From: B73-G16 sp964611295
GTDB taxonomy: Bacteria; Desulfobacterota; B13-G15
Assembly (NCBI GenBank): GCA_964611295.1
Contig: CAZSWV010000003.1
Location: 62,001-126,000, forward strand
DNA: 64,000 bases
Direction of reading: 5' to 3'
Position numbers and translations under genes: made by a program. The notes below the pieces were generated by a model, which worked only from the letters and a program-made list of their open reading frames with translations, did not search any database and was not told the DNA's origin. Shown here piece by piece: positions 50,896 to 60,004 of this stretch (positions are counted from its first letter, which is position 1; each line of letters begins with the position of its first letter).

Positions 50896-52119
50896 ATGCT
50901 GGTAAAGTACCTCCCTGAGGATTTCCTCGTAAAAGAGGTCTTGAAGACGCCCCTCAAAGGAGAAGGCCCCTTTGCGGTCTACAAGGTGGTCAAAAGGGGG
51001 CTTTCGACCCCAGAGGTCCTCCAATCCTTGGCCCACATCTTATCCGTAAGCCCTTCCAAGGTGAGCTCTCCCGCCCTCAAGGACTCACGGTCGGTATCCA
51101 CACAGCATCTTTCGGTGGGTCCCCTTAAAGGAGACCTACCCCAGAAGGTCTCTGGCGAGGGGTTCTCGGGGGAGCTCATCGGCTTTTTGGACCGAAGGCT
51201 AGGGCCAAAAGACCTTGAGGGGAATATCTTCCGCATAACCTTGCGGAAGATAAGAGGCGAAGAACTCCCAGGCCTCTTTGAGGGATGGCTCAAGGTTTTA
51301 CAGGAGGGTTTCCCCAATTACTTCGACCTCCAGAGGTTCGGCTCTTGGAGTAAAAAGCGGGGCTTTCCGGGCAAGGCCATCCTTTTGGGCCAATGGGAGG
51401 AAGTCCTGAAGTTTTATCTCACATACCCTATGATAGGGGACCCCAAGGAGGTCAAGCGACTAAAGAAAAGGCTCACAGGGCTATGGGGACGATGGGAGGA
51501 GATGAAAGGGAACCTCCCCAGGTCGAACCTAAGGAGCGTTGTGGACTTCCTTTGCGCTCACCCTTCCGAATTTAAAAAGGCCGTGAACCTAATCACCCCT
51601 AGGATCCTTTCCCTTTGGCTTTCCTCTTATCAGGGCTTTTTGTGGAACCAGTGGGCAAGTAGGTGGTTGAAAGGGAAACTTAAGGCAGGATTCCTTTCGG
51701 TGAGGTTCCCCTTCCAGGAACTCGTCTTCCCCAAGGGGGACCTACCCGACAAAACCAGGGAAGACATATGGAGCTTGGAGCTTCCCTTGCCTTCACACCG
51801 CATGCGGATCGAGGACGAAGGGCTTAGAGCCCTCTTAGAAGAGGTCCTGAAGGAGGAGGGCCTTTCGGTCCGAGACCTAAAGGCCCGGGGGTTGGAAAAG
51901 GTTTACCTTTCCGGGGGAGAGAGGCGCCTATGGGTCAAGCCCAAAGGCATAGCCATGGAGGCCATTGACGATGAGGTCTTTACCACCTATAAGGCCCTTG
52001 TCCTTGAGTTCTTCCTACCTTCTGGTTCATATGCGACCATGGCCTTGAAAGCCCTCCGCCTTGCCTCCCTGGGTGAGAGCTTTGAAGAAGGACACTGGCC
52101 TTCACATGTCAATGTCTGA
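50896..52119 (+). CDS. truD: tRNA pseudouridine synthase D family protein
   Basis: 407 residues, TruD family. EDFLVKEV start, catalytic Asp in PALKDSRSVSTQHLSV (GxKDxxAxTxQ in the family), FPNYFDLQRFGS (NxF-QRFG), and the TruD insertion domain in the middle. It modifies U13 of tRNA-Glu. It is longer than E. coli TruD (349) and closer to archaeal length. The ribosome binding site is poor. It ends overlapping the convergent AICAR transformylase by 11 nt. Confidence 0.9.
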   Translation: MLVKYLPEDFLVKEVLKTPLKGEGPFAVYKVVKRGLSTPEVLQSLAHILSVSPSKVSSPALKDSRSVSTQHLSVGPLKGDLPQKVSGEGFSGELIGFLDRRLGPKDLEGNIFRITLRKIRGEELPGLFEGWLKVLQEGFPNYFDLQRFGSWSKKRGFPGKAILLGQWEEVLKFYLTYPMIGDPKEVKRLKKRLTGLWGRWEEMKGNLPRSNLRSVVDFLCAHPSEFKKAVNLITPRILSLWLSSYQGFLWNQWASRWLKGKLKAGFLSVRFPFQELVFPKGDLPDKTREDIWSLELPLPSHRMRIEDEGLRALLEEVLKEEGLSVRDLKARGLEKVYLSGGERRLWVKPKGIAMEAIDDEVFTTYKALVLEFFLPSGSYATMALKALRLASLGESFEEGHWPSHVNV

Positions 52120-53401
52120 AGCATCTCTGCCCAGTGAAGGCCATGGCTATGGGGGGATCGGCCTCGTTACAGGCTTCGATCACCTCATGGTCCCTTTCGG
52201 ATCCCCCCGGCTGCAAGATGGCCCTTACACCTTCCTTTTTTGCCAGATCCACTGAGTCACGGAAGGGGAAAAAGCCGTCTGAGACAAGCACTGCGTCACG
52301 GAGTCCTCCCCTTTCCTCCTTCACCTTTAAATCTATCTCCTCCTTGTGCTCAGGTGGCCTCCTTTTTGCTTTTACTTCCTCCTCCAGTTGCCTATAGGAT
52401 ATCCCGTATTTGGTAAGGCTCAACCTTTCTGCACAGTTCCTGTAGGCCTTCTTTATAGCGAGTTCCACTGCTCCGACCCTGTCCTGTTCACCTGTACCTA
52501 TGGCGACGGTGACCCCTGCCTTTACGAAGACGATGGAGTTGGAGGTAACTCCTTGAACCACGGCCCATCCAAAGAGCATGTCCTCTATTTCCTCAGGTGA
52601 AGGCGCCCTTAGGACGCGATAGGCCCTCCCTTGGTAGAAGGCTTCGGCGGGTTTGAGGTCCTCGGCCGAACGTATCGTGCTGAGGAAGGACCTCTGTACG
52701 ATTAACCCTCCGTCTATCAGGGCCTTGAACTCCACAACGGGCAACTGGGCGTACTCATAGAGCCTATCCATGCGCGTTATCTTCACGATCCTCAAGTTCT
52801 TCCATCTCTTAAGAGGTCCAAGTGCACCCTCCTCATAATCTGGGGCCACGACCACCTCGAAGTAATGCCTTGAGATGGCCTCAGCGGTCCCTTTGTCCAA
52901 GGGACGGTTCAGGGCCACACAGCCCCCAAAGGCCGCAATGGGGTCGGCCAAAAAGGCCTTCTCGAAAGCTTCGAAGAGGTCATCCCCTTGGGCTACACCG
53001 CAGGGGTTGCCGTGTTTGACTATACAGACAGCCGGCCTCTTGGTCAGGTATTTGAGCACGTTCAGGGCACTGTCAACGTCAGTGAGGTTGGTCTTACTTG
53101 GGTGTTTGCCAAACTGTAGGAAATCCTCCTCCCTAAGGGAGCTCACGAGGCCCTTTTCCGGATCTATGAACTTACAGTCGCCCAGGACCAAATTCCCCCC
53201 TACCAGTTCGTAAAGGGCAGCCGGTTGATCGGGGTTATCTCCATACCTCAACCCCCTTTCTTCCCATTGTCCTGTATCGGGGTCGAAGACCTTCCAGGTC
53301 CTTTTCCTGTAGATGAGTTTTTGCCCTCCGAAATCGATGGTCAAATGTTCGGGGAAAGGATCTGAAAGGACCCTTCGGTAAATCTGTTTGAGGTCCTGCA
53401 T
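52109..53401 (-). CDS. Stand-alone AICAR transformylase domain of PurH
   Basis: 430 residues matching only the formyltransferase part of PurH. RYGDNPDQPAALY, ALNVLKYL, the catalytic VKHGNPCGVAQG (KHxNPCG), DPIAAFGGCVALNRPLD, TSNSIVFVKAG, VSDGFFPFRDSVD and the end ERDHEVIEACNEADPPIAMAFTGQRCFRH. It formylates AICAR in the ninth step of purine synthesis. The IMP cyclohydrolase domain is absent and must be encoded elsewhere. ATG at 53401 lies 61 nt inside the transketolase gene, a long same-strand overlap. Confidence 0.92.
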   Translation of the reverse strand: MQDLKQIYRRVLSDPFPEHLTIDFGGQKLIYRKRTWKVFDPDTGQWEERGLRYGDNPDQPAALYELVGGNLVLGDCKFIDPEKGLVSSLREEDFLQFGKHPSKTNLTDVDSALNVLKYLTKRPAVCIVKHGNPCGVAQGDDLFEAFEKAFLADPIAAFGGCVALNRPLDKGTAEAISRHYFEVVVAPDYEEGALGPLKRWKNLRIVKITRMDRLYEYAQLPVVEFKALIDGGLIVQRSFLSTIRSAEDLKPAEAFYQGRAYRVLRAPSPEEIEDMLFGWAVVQGVTSNSIVFVKAGVTVAIGTGEQDRVGAVELAIKKAYRNCAERLSLTKYGISYRQLEEEVKAKRRPPEHKEEIDLKVKEERGGLRDAVLVSDGFFPFRDSVDLAKKEGVRAILQPGGSERDHEVIEACNEADPPIAMAFTGQRCFRH

Positions 53402-55314
53402 CTCCTAAGCTCCTCCTTTAGGACCTTGTAAACGGAGACTTCATCGAGCCCCTGGCTTTTGTAAAGCTCCTCAGGGGTACCCGAGAGGCCGTAAGAGGTC
53501 ACCCCAAGCCTTCTGAACCTCGGGGAGAGTCCGCTTTCGGCTAGGAACTTAGCGACTTCTGCTCCTAGGCCGGTCTCCACATGGTGGTCTTCATAGGTGA
53601 CGACCAGCCCTGTAGAAGCAGCAAAGGCCAGGAGGTCTTGATCGAGGTCGAAAGGACACGAGATGTTGACCACCAGTAAGTCATAGCCCTCTTGCCTCAG
53701 CATCTGCCATACCTTTACGGCCCTATGCGCCAAGGGCCCCATGGTGATCAAAGCCCCTTTTGTCCCCTTCCTCAAGAGGTCGCCTTTTCCGTATTGGAAC
53801 TTGTAATCATGCCCAAAAAAGGGCCTCCCCTCCTCGTCCTCTATGACTGGTTCTGCCTCCCTGCCCATGGTTATAACGAAGTTCCCCTCTTGGTTTGCCA
53901 CCCAACGGATGACCCTATCGGCCTGGTTGGGGTCAGCGGGGACGATAACCTTAAAACCGAAGAGGTTCCTAACTACCCCTAGGTAATCTATACAGTGGTG
54001 GGTATGGCCGTCCTGGCCTACGTCAAGGCCTACATGGGTAGCGATCACCTTGAGGTTGGTCTGGTTTATGTCGTTTAAGCGCTGTTGGTTGTAAACTTCA
54101 TCGATCCCGAAGACCCCGAAGTCCGCAAAGAAGGTCACAATCCCCTCCTTTGAGAGGACACCGGCCACAGTGGCGGTGTTGTGTTCCTGTACCCCCCCTT
54201 CGACGAAATAATCCGGATAGAGCTTCCCAAAGTCCTCTACCCTTACGGAACTGGCCAGGTCGCAGTCCAGGGCCACGATGGGGATGCCCCTTGGTATGTT
54301 TAGCTCTGCCAGGTCAAGGAGGACCCTTCCCCAAGCCTTGCGGTTCCCCACTTTCTCCTTTGGGGCGTAAGTCCTTGGTTCACCTACCTCCACCTTGGGC
54401 AGGACCCTCCTTGGGGGTGAGAAGAAGGGATAGTCCCTCTTATCCCTCAGGGCCTTTAAGCGTTCGATGTCCCTCCTCAGGCCCAATTCCCTCATGGCGG
54501 CTTCGTATTCCTGGTCGTTTAAGGCACGGCCGTGGTATTCGTTTCTGTCCTCCATAAAGCTCACCCCCTTGCCCATGGTGGTGTGGGCAAGGATGGCGAC
54601 AGGGACCTCCTTTTTCATGGCCTCCCTTATGGCCTGATAGAGGGCCTGTAGGTCATGTCCATCTACCTCAAGCACCTCCCATCCGTCTGCTAAGTAGTCC
54701 TCTTTTATCCTTTGGGGCATGATCTCCTGGATGGGGCCTGAGATCTGGAGCTTGTTGTAGTCTATCAAGACCGTCAAGTCCTTGAGCCCGTACTTTACAG
54801 CAAAGCGCCTAGCCTCTGCCACTTGTCCTTTGGTCTGTTCGCCGTCGCTCATGAGGACGAAGGTGTGATAACTCATCCCCTTGATCTTGGCCGCAAGGGC
54901 AAATCCACAGCCTGCCGAAAGCCCTTGTCCCAGATTGCCGGTGGACCACTCAACCCCTGGGACCTTGGAGGTCACATGGCCTTCAAAGGGGCTCCCCGCG
55001 AGCCTGAAGGTGGCTACGGCCTGTTCCACGTCGAAAAAACCGAGCCTTCCTAGCACTGCGTAGACAGCAGGGGAAATGTGACCGTGGCTTATAACGATCC
55101 GGTCCCTATCTTCTTTAAAGGGAGAAGAAGGGTCCACATTGGCCTTCGCATAGACAAGCAACACCATCTCCAAAGAGGACATGGACCCCCCTGGGTGCCC
55201 GGAACCTGCAAGCCAGGTCATGGTCAGGATGTCCCCACGGGCCTCCTTGGCAATCTCCTGAAGTTCCCTTACCTCCTCTTCGGAGAGCTTCTCCTCCAAA
55301 AAACCCCTCCTCAT
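53341..55314 (-). CDS. tkt: Transketolase (single chain)
   Basis: 657 residues, all three transketolase domains. GSGHPGGSMSSLEMV, HGHISPAVYAVLG, the TPP/Mg site LMSDGEQTKGQVAEARRFA with IDYNKLQISG, LAHTTMGKG, GVQEHNTATVAGVLS with the catalytic Glu, FADFGVFGIDEVYNQQR and THVGLDVGQDGHTHHCIDYLG. DGEQTKG instead of DGE-x-EG is unusual. ATG at 55314 has AAGGGGG 7 nt upstream. The C-terminal tail (about 20 residues) overlaps the AICAR transformylase start. Transcribed divergently from dnaK. Confidence 0.95.
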   Translation of the reverse strand: MRRGFLEEKLSEEEVRELQEIAKEARGDILTMTWLAGSGHPGGSMSSLEMVLLVYAKANVDPSSPFKEDRDRIVISHGHISPAVYAVLGRLGFFDVEQAVATFRLAGSPFEGHVTSKVPGVEWSTGNLGQGLSAGCGFALAAKIKGMSYHTFVLMSDGEQTKGQVAEARRFAVKYGLKDLTVLIDYNKLQISGPIQEIMPQRIKEDYLADGWEVLEVDGHDLQALYQAIREAMKKEVPVAILAHTTMGKGVSFMEDRNEYHGRALNDQEYEAAMRELGLRRDIERLKALRDKRDYPFFSPPRRVLPKVEVGEPRTYAPKEKVGNRKAWGRVLLDLAELNIPRGIPIVALDCDLASSVRVEDFGKLYPDYFVEGGVQEHNTATVAGVLSKEGIVTFFADFGVFGIDEVYNQQRLNDINQTNLKVIATHVGLDVGQDGHTHHCIDYLGVVRNLFGFKVIVPADPNQADRVIRWVANQEGNFVITMGREAEPVIEDEEGRPFFGHDYKFQYGKGDLLRKGTKGALITMGPLAHRAVKVWQMLRQEGYDLLVVNISCPFDLDQDLLAFAASTGLVVTYEDHHVETGLGAEVAKFLAESGLSPRFRRLGVTSYGLSGTPEELYKSQGLDEVSVYKVLKEELRRCRTSNRFTEGSFQILSPNI

Positions 55315-55433
55315 CTCTTACCCCCTTGAACCCTGAGGCCTTGTGAAGACCAAAAGATTACATAAAGCTTGAAATAAAGCAAGGGATGTTTAACTTGATC
55401 GAGGACAAAACGAAAAACAGGAGGTGACCGAAA

Positions 55434-57326
55434 ATGGCGAAGAAAGCACTGGGCATTGACCTTGGGACCACGAACTCGGTAGTGGCCATCATGGAAGGCG
55501 ATAGGCCCACGGTGATCCCTAATGCAGAGGGGTCAAGGCTTACGCCCTCGGTAGTGGCCTTTACCAAGGATGGTCAGCGCCTTGTGGGACAGCTGGCCAA
55601 AAGACAGGCCATATTGAACCCCGAGAACACCATCTTCTCTATAAAACGCTTCATGGGTAGACGGTACGACGAGGTCCAGGAGGAGATCAAGCGGGTCCCT
55701 TACAAGGTAGTAGCCGGTCCTAACAACGCTGCAAGGGTCGAGGTCATGGGCAAGCTCTATGCCCCTGAGGAGATCTCGGCCATGATCTTGAAGAAGCTGG
55801 TAGATGACGCCGAAAGGTACTTGGGCGAAAGGGTGACCGATGTGGTGATAACGGTCCCCGCTTACTTCAACGACGCTCAGAGGCAGGCTACCAAGACTGC
55901 AGGTGAAATAGCGGGGCTCAACGTCCTGCGGATCATAAACGAACCCACCGCGGCCTCTTTGGCCTATGGTCTGGATAAAAGGACCAACGCCACCATCCTG
56001 GTCTTTGACTTGGGTGGCGGGACCTTTGACGTCTCCATCTTGGAGGTAGGGGAAGGGGTCTTCGAGGTGAGGGCTACCTCAGGCGATACGCACCTTGGCG
56101 GTGACGACTTCGACAAGAGGATAGTCGATTGGGTGGCTGAGGAGTTCATGAAGGAGCACGGTATTGACCTTCGCAAGGACCCACAAGCGCTACAGAGGCT
56201 TTACGAGGCTGCTGAGAAGGCCAAGTGCGAGCTATCCACCTTATTGGAGACAAGGATCAGCCTCCCCTTCATCACGGCAGATGCTACAGGTCCAAAGCAC
56301 CTCGATATAACCATAACCAGGGCGAGGTTTGAGTCCCTTTGCCAAGACCTTTTCGAAAGGCTGAAAGGACCCCTCTTCCAGGCCCTTGAGGACGCAAAAC
56401 TCAGGCCCAAGGACATAGACGAGGTGGTTTTGGTAGGGGGTGCCACCCGTATGCCTGCAGTACAAAGGCTTGTGAGGGAGATATTCGGCAAAGAGCCCTG
56501 TCAAGGCGTCAACCCAGACGAGGTGGTAGCAGTCGGTGCGGCTATACAGGCAGCGGTCTTGGCAGGTGGGTTCAAGGACATCTTGCTCCTTGACGTAGTG
56601 CCCATCTCTTTGGGCGTGGAGGTCAAGGGAGGGCTCTTCCACAAGATCATCGAACGCAATACCACCATACCGGTGAGGAAGACGGAGATCTTCACCACTG
56701 CTGAGGACTTCCAGACCTCGGTGGAAATACACGTGCTTCAGGGCGAACGCCCCATGGCCCGTGACAATAGGTCCCTTGGCCGTTTTTACCTGGAAGGGAT
56801 CCCTCCTGCCCCAAGGGGTGTGCCGCAGATCGAGGTGACCTTTGACATCGACGCAAACGGCATCCTCCACGTCACCGCAAAGGACAAGGCCACTGGTAAA
56901 GAGCAGAAGGTCACCATAACAGGCTCCACCAACCTGCCCAAGGAAGAGGTCGAAAGGATGATGAAAGAGGCCCAGATGTACGCCGAGGAGGACCGCAGGA
57001 GGCGCGAACTGGCCGAGCTCAAGAACCAGGCCGACAACCTCGCATATCAGGTGGAAAAACAGCTCAAGGACCTGGGCGATAAGGTACCTTCCCAGGACCG
57101 GACCAAGGCCCAGGGCCTTATCGAGGAGATAAGGAGGCTCTGTAAGGAGGAGAGCCCCGACGCCCAAAGGTTACGTCAGCTCATGAACGACCTCCAACAG
57201 GTGGCCTATTCCATTTCGGCTTACGTCTACCAGCAGGCAACCGGGACCTACGGTAGCAGTTCGGGTTCAGGAGGCGGTTCCAAGGGTGAGGACGTCATCG
57301 ACGCCGAATATGAGGAAAAGAAGTAA
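55434..57326 (+). CDS. dnaK: Chaperone protein DnaK (Hsp70)
   Basis: 630 residues. GIDLGTTNSVVAIMEG, NPENTIFSIKRFMGR, VITVPAYFNDAQRQATK, NEPTAASLAYGLD, VFDLGGGTFDVSILE and VLVGGATRMPAVQ; substrate domain LLDVVPISLGVEVKGG; a flexible Gly/Ser-rich end and the terminal EDVIDAEYEE motif. ATP-driven folding chaperone. GGAGGTG precedes ATG. No grpE or dnaJ is adjacent; clpB follows after 25 nt, forming a disaggregase pair. The 119-bp upstream region shows no CIRCE element. Confidence 0.98.
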   Translation: MAKKALGIDLGTTNSVVAIMEGDRPTVIPNAEGSRLTPSVVAFTKDGQRLVGQLAKRQAILNPENTIFSIKRFMGRRYDEVQEEIKRVPYKVVAGPNNAARVEVMGKLYAPEEISAMILKKLVDDAERYLGERVTDVVITVPAYFNDAQRQATKTAGEIAGLNVLRIINEPTAASLAYGLDKRTNATILVFDLGGGTFDVSILEVGEGVFEVRATSGDTHLGGDDFDKRIVDWVAEEFMKEHGIDLRKDPQALQRLYEAAEKAKCELSTLLETRISLPFITADATGPKHLDITITRARFESLCQDLFERLKGPLFQALEDAKLRPKDIDEVVLVGGATRMPAVQRLVREIFGKEPCQGVNPDEVVAVGAAIQAAVLAGGFKDILLLDVVPISLGVEVKGGLFHKIIERNTTIPVRKTEIFTTAEDFQTSVEIHVLQGERPMARDNRSLGRFYLEGIPPAPRGVPQIEVTFDIDANGILHVTAKDKATGKEQKVTITGSTNLPKEEVERMMKEAQMYAEEDRRRRELAELKNQADNLAYQVEKQLKDLGDKVPSQDRTKAQGLIEEIRRLCKEESPDAQRLRQLMNDLQQVAYSISAYVYQQATGTYGSSSGSGGGSKGEDVIDAEYEEKK

Positions 57327-57351
57327 CCTCTAACAAGGAAGAGGAGGGGTT

Positions 57352-59964
57352 ATGGCAGTAGAAAGGTACACACAAAGGGTACAGGAGGCCCTTTTTAACT
57401 CGCAGACCATAGCGGCCCGTTATGGGCATCAAGAGCTTTTACCCGAGCATGTGCTTTTGGCCTTGCTGGAACAGCCAGAAGGCCTGGCTCAGAGGATCCT
57501 CTCCCAGACAGGGGCAGACGCCCAAGCCTTAAGGAGGCGCCTTGAGGACTTCTTAAGGTCCTTACCCGGCATAAGGGGAGCAGGGGGGCAGCTTTACGCC
57601 TCTCAGAGGTTCCACAGGGTCCTTGCACAGGCCGAAGAGGAGGCCAAGTCCTTAAAGGACGAGTACATTAGTGTGGAACACCTCCTTTTGGCCATGGCGG
57701 AGGACGAAGGGGTTGCGGGAAGGCTCCTGAGGGAATTCGGGCTCGATAGGACAAGGATCCTTGAGGTCCTTAAGAGGATCAGGGGCTCTCAAAGGGTTAC
57801 CTCCCCAAACCCCGAGGACACGTACCAGGCACTCGAGCGCTTTGGGCGCGATCTCACGGAGCTTGCCCGTCAGGGGAAGCTTGACCCTGTGATAGGGAGG
57901 GATGAGGAGATAAGGCGGGTCATCCAGATCCTCTGCCGCAGGACCAAGAACAACCCTGTGCTTATCGGCGATCCTGGAGTAGGTAAGACGGCCATCGTGG
58001 AGGGATTGGCCCAAAGGATAGTCAGGAACGACGTCCCTGAGGGGTTAAAGGACAAGAGGATCATAGCGCTCGACATGGGGAGCCTCATCGCCGGCACCAA
58101 GTACAGGGGTGAGTTCGAGGAGAGGTTGAAAGCCGTCCTTAAGGAGATCCAAGATTCGCAGGGGCAGATAATCCTGTTCATCGATGAGCTCCACACCGTG
58201 GTAGGGGCAGGGGCCGCTGAAGGTGCTATAGATGCCTCAAACCTCCTTAAGCCCATGCTGGCAAGGGGGGAGCTACATTGTATAGGTGCCACCACAGTTG
58301 ACGAGTACCGCAAGTACATAGAGAAGGACCGAGCGCTGGAAAGGCGGTTCCAACCCGTTTACGTGGACGAACCCACCGTGGAGGAGACCATCTCCATCCT
58401 CAGGGGTCTCAAGGAGAGGTATGAGGTCCACCATGGGGTGAGGATAAAGGACTCGGCCCTTGTGGCTGCGGCTGTCCTCAGCCATCGCTACATCAGCGAC
58501 AGGTTCCTCCCGGACAAGGCCATAGACCTTGTGGACGAGGCGGCAGCGAGGCTCAGGTCCGAGATAGATAGCATGCCCTCCGAACTTGACGAACTGAACC
58601 GTAAGATCATGCAACTTGAGATAGAACGCCAAGGCCTAAAGCGTGAGACCGATCCACAGAGCCAAAAGCGCCTCGAGAGGCTCGAAAGGGAGCTCGAGGA
58701 GCTAAAGGGGCAGTACCAGCTCCTTTATTCCCAATGGGAGGCCGAAAAGGGTGCCATAGAGAAGGTGAGGGATCTGAGGAAGAGGATAGAGGACACAAAG
58801 CGGGAGATCGAACTTGCCGAAAGGCAATATGACCTCAACAAGGTGGCGGAGTTGAAGTACGGGCGCCTTATGGAGCTTGAAAGGCAGCTAAGAGAGCTTG
58901 AGGCCCAGCTTGACCAGAAGGGCAAAAGGCTCCTCAAGGAGGAGGTAGACGAGGAGGACATAGCCAAGGTGGTGAGCCAATGGACGGGGATACCCGTTTC
59001 GAGGCTCCTTGAAGGCGAAAGGGATAAGCTCCTCAGGCTCAAAGAGAGGCTCCACAGGAGGGTTGTGGGGCAGGACGAGGCCGTGGAGGCAGTGGCTGAT
59101 GCAGTGATAAGGGCACGGGCTGGGATCAAAGATCCGAACCGTCCGATCGGCAGTTTCATCTTCCTGGGGCCGACTGGGGTGGGCAAGACGGAGCTTGCCA
59201 AGGCCTTGGCGGAGGCCCTTTTTGACGACGAGAAGAACATGGTGCGCATAGACATGTCCGAGTACATGGAAAAGCATTCGGTTTCCAGGCTGATAGGCGC
59301 TCCTCCTGGATATGTGGGTTATGAAGAGGGGGGACAACTCACAGAGGCTGTGAGGCGAAGGCCTTATTCGGTGGTCCTGTTCGACGAAATAGAGAAGGCC
59401 CATCCGGATGTCTTCAACATACTCTTGCAGATCCTCGACGATGGAAGGCTTACTGACAACAAAGGCCGAACCGTAAACTTCACCAACACGGTCATCATCA
59501 TGACCTCCAACATCGGCAGCCAATATATCCTCGAATACCACGGAGCCGATGAGGCTGCTTACCAAAGGCTTAAGGAAATGGTGCTTCAGGCCCTCAGGGC
59601 CCATTTCCGACCAGAGTTCTTGAACCGGATAGACGAGGTCATCGTCTTCAGGTCCCTGACCAGGCCGGAGCTCAGGAAGATCGTAGACTTACAGCTGGAA
59701 AGGCTCAGGGGCAGATTAGAGGAAAAGAGGATTACCTTGGAGCTCACGCCTGCGGCGAAGGATTACCTTGTGGACATAGGGTATGACCCCGTCTTCGGCG
59801 CAAGGCCTTTGAGGCGGGCTATCCAGAGGGAGGTGGAGACGCCCTTGGCCTATAAGATCGTTTCAGGCGAGGTCAAGGAGGGCGACCACGTGGTGGTGGA
59901 CCTAAAGGACGGACGCCTCGAGTTCCGGACCTCGGTGCCACGCGAGTTGTTCGCCACCGCCTAG
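57352..59964 (+). CDS. clpB: ATP-dependent disaggregase ClpB
   Basis: 870 residues. N-domain with two Clp repeats (1-150), AAA-1 Walker A GDPGVGKTAIVEG and Walker B ILFIDELHTVVGAG, a middle coiled-coil domain (about 410-530), AAA-2 Walker A GPTGVGKTELAKA and Walker B VVLFDEIEKAHPDV, and a C-terminal sensor GARPLRRAIQ. The full middle domain separates it from ClpA/ClpC and lets it work with DnaK. It lies 25 nt after dnaK with GGAGGGG before ATG, so it is probably cotranscribed. Confidence 0.97.
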   Translation: MAVERYTQRVQEALFNSQTIAARYGHQELLPEHVLLALLEQPEGLAQRILSQTGADAQALRRRLEDFLRSLPGIRGAGGQLYASQRFHRVLAQAEEEAKSLKDEYISVEHLLLAMAEDEGVAGRLLREFGLDRTRILEVLKRIRGSQRVTSPNPEDTYQALERFGRDLTELARQGKLDPVIGRDEEIRRVIQILCRRTKNNPVLIGDPGVGKTAIVEGLAQRIVRNDVPEGLKDKRIIALDMGSLIAGTKYRGEFEERLKAVLKEIQDSQGQIILFIDELHTVVGAGAAEGAIDASNLLKPMLARGELHCIGATTVDEYRKYIEKDRALERRFQPVYVDEPTVEETISILRGLKERYEVHHGVRIKDSALVAAAVLSHRYISDRFLPDKAIDLVDEAAARLRSEIDSMPSELDELNRKIMQLEIERQGLKRETDPQSQKRLERLERELEELKGQYQLLYSQWEAEKGAIEKVRDLRKRIEDTKREIELAERQYDLNKVAELKYGRLMELERQLRELEAQLDQKGKRLLKEEVDEEDIAKVVSQWTGIPVSRLLEGERDKLLRLKERLHRRVVGQDEAVEAVADAVIRARAGIKDPNRPIGSFIFLGPTGVGKTELAKALAEALFDDEKNMVRIDMSEYMEKHSVSRLIGAPPGYVGYEEGGQLTEAVRRRPYSVVLFDEIEKAHPDVFNILLQILDDGRLTDNKGRTVNFTNTVIIMTSNIGSQYILEYHGADEAAYQRLKEMVLQALRAHFRPEFLNRIDEVIVFRSLTRPELRKIVDLQLERLRGRLEEKRITLELTPAAKDYLVDIGYDPVFGARPLRRAIQREVETPLAYKIVSGEVKEGDHVVVDLKDGRLEFRTSVPRELFATA

Positions 59965-60004
59965 GCCCTTTACTTGGAGGTCGTTTGCCTCTACCATAAC
60001 TTTT

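Noticed and set aside
55315..55433. CIRCE operator or sigma-32 promoter upstream of dnaK
   Set aside because: No TTAGCACTC inverted repeat and no CCCCAT-type -10 box found; TTGAAA at 55369 has no properly spaced partner.
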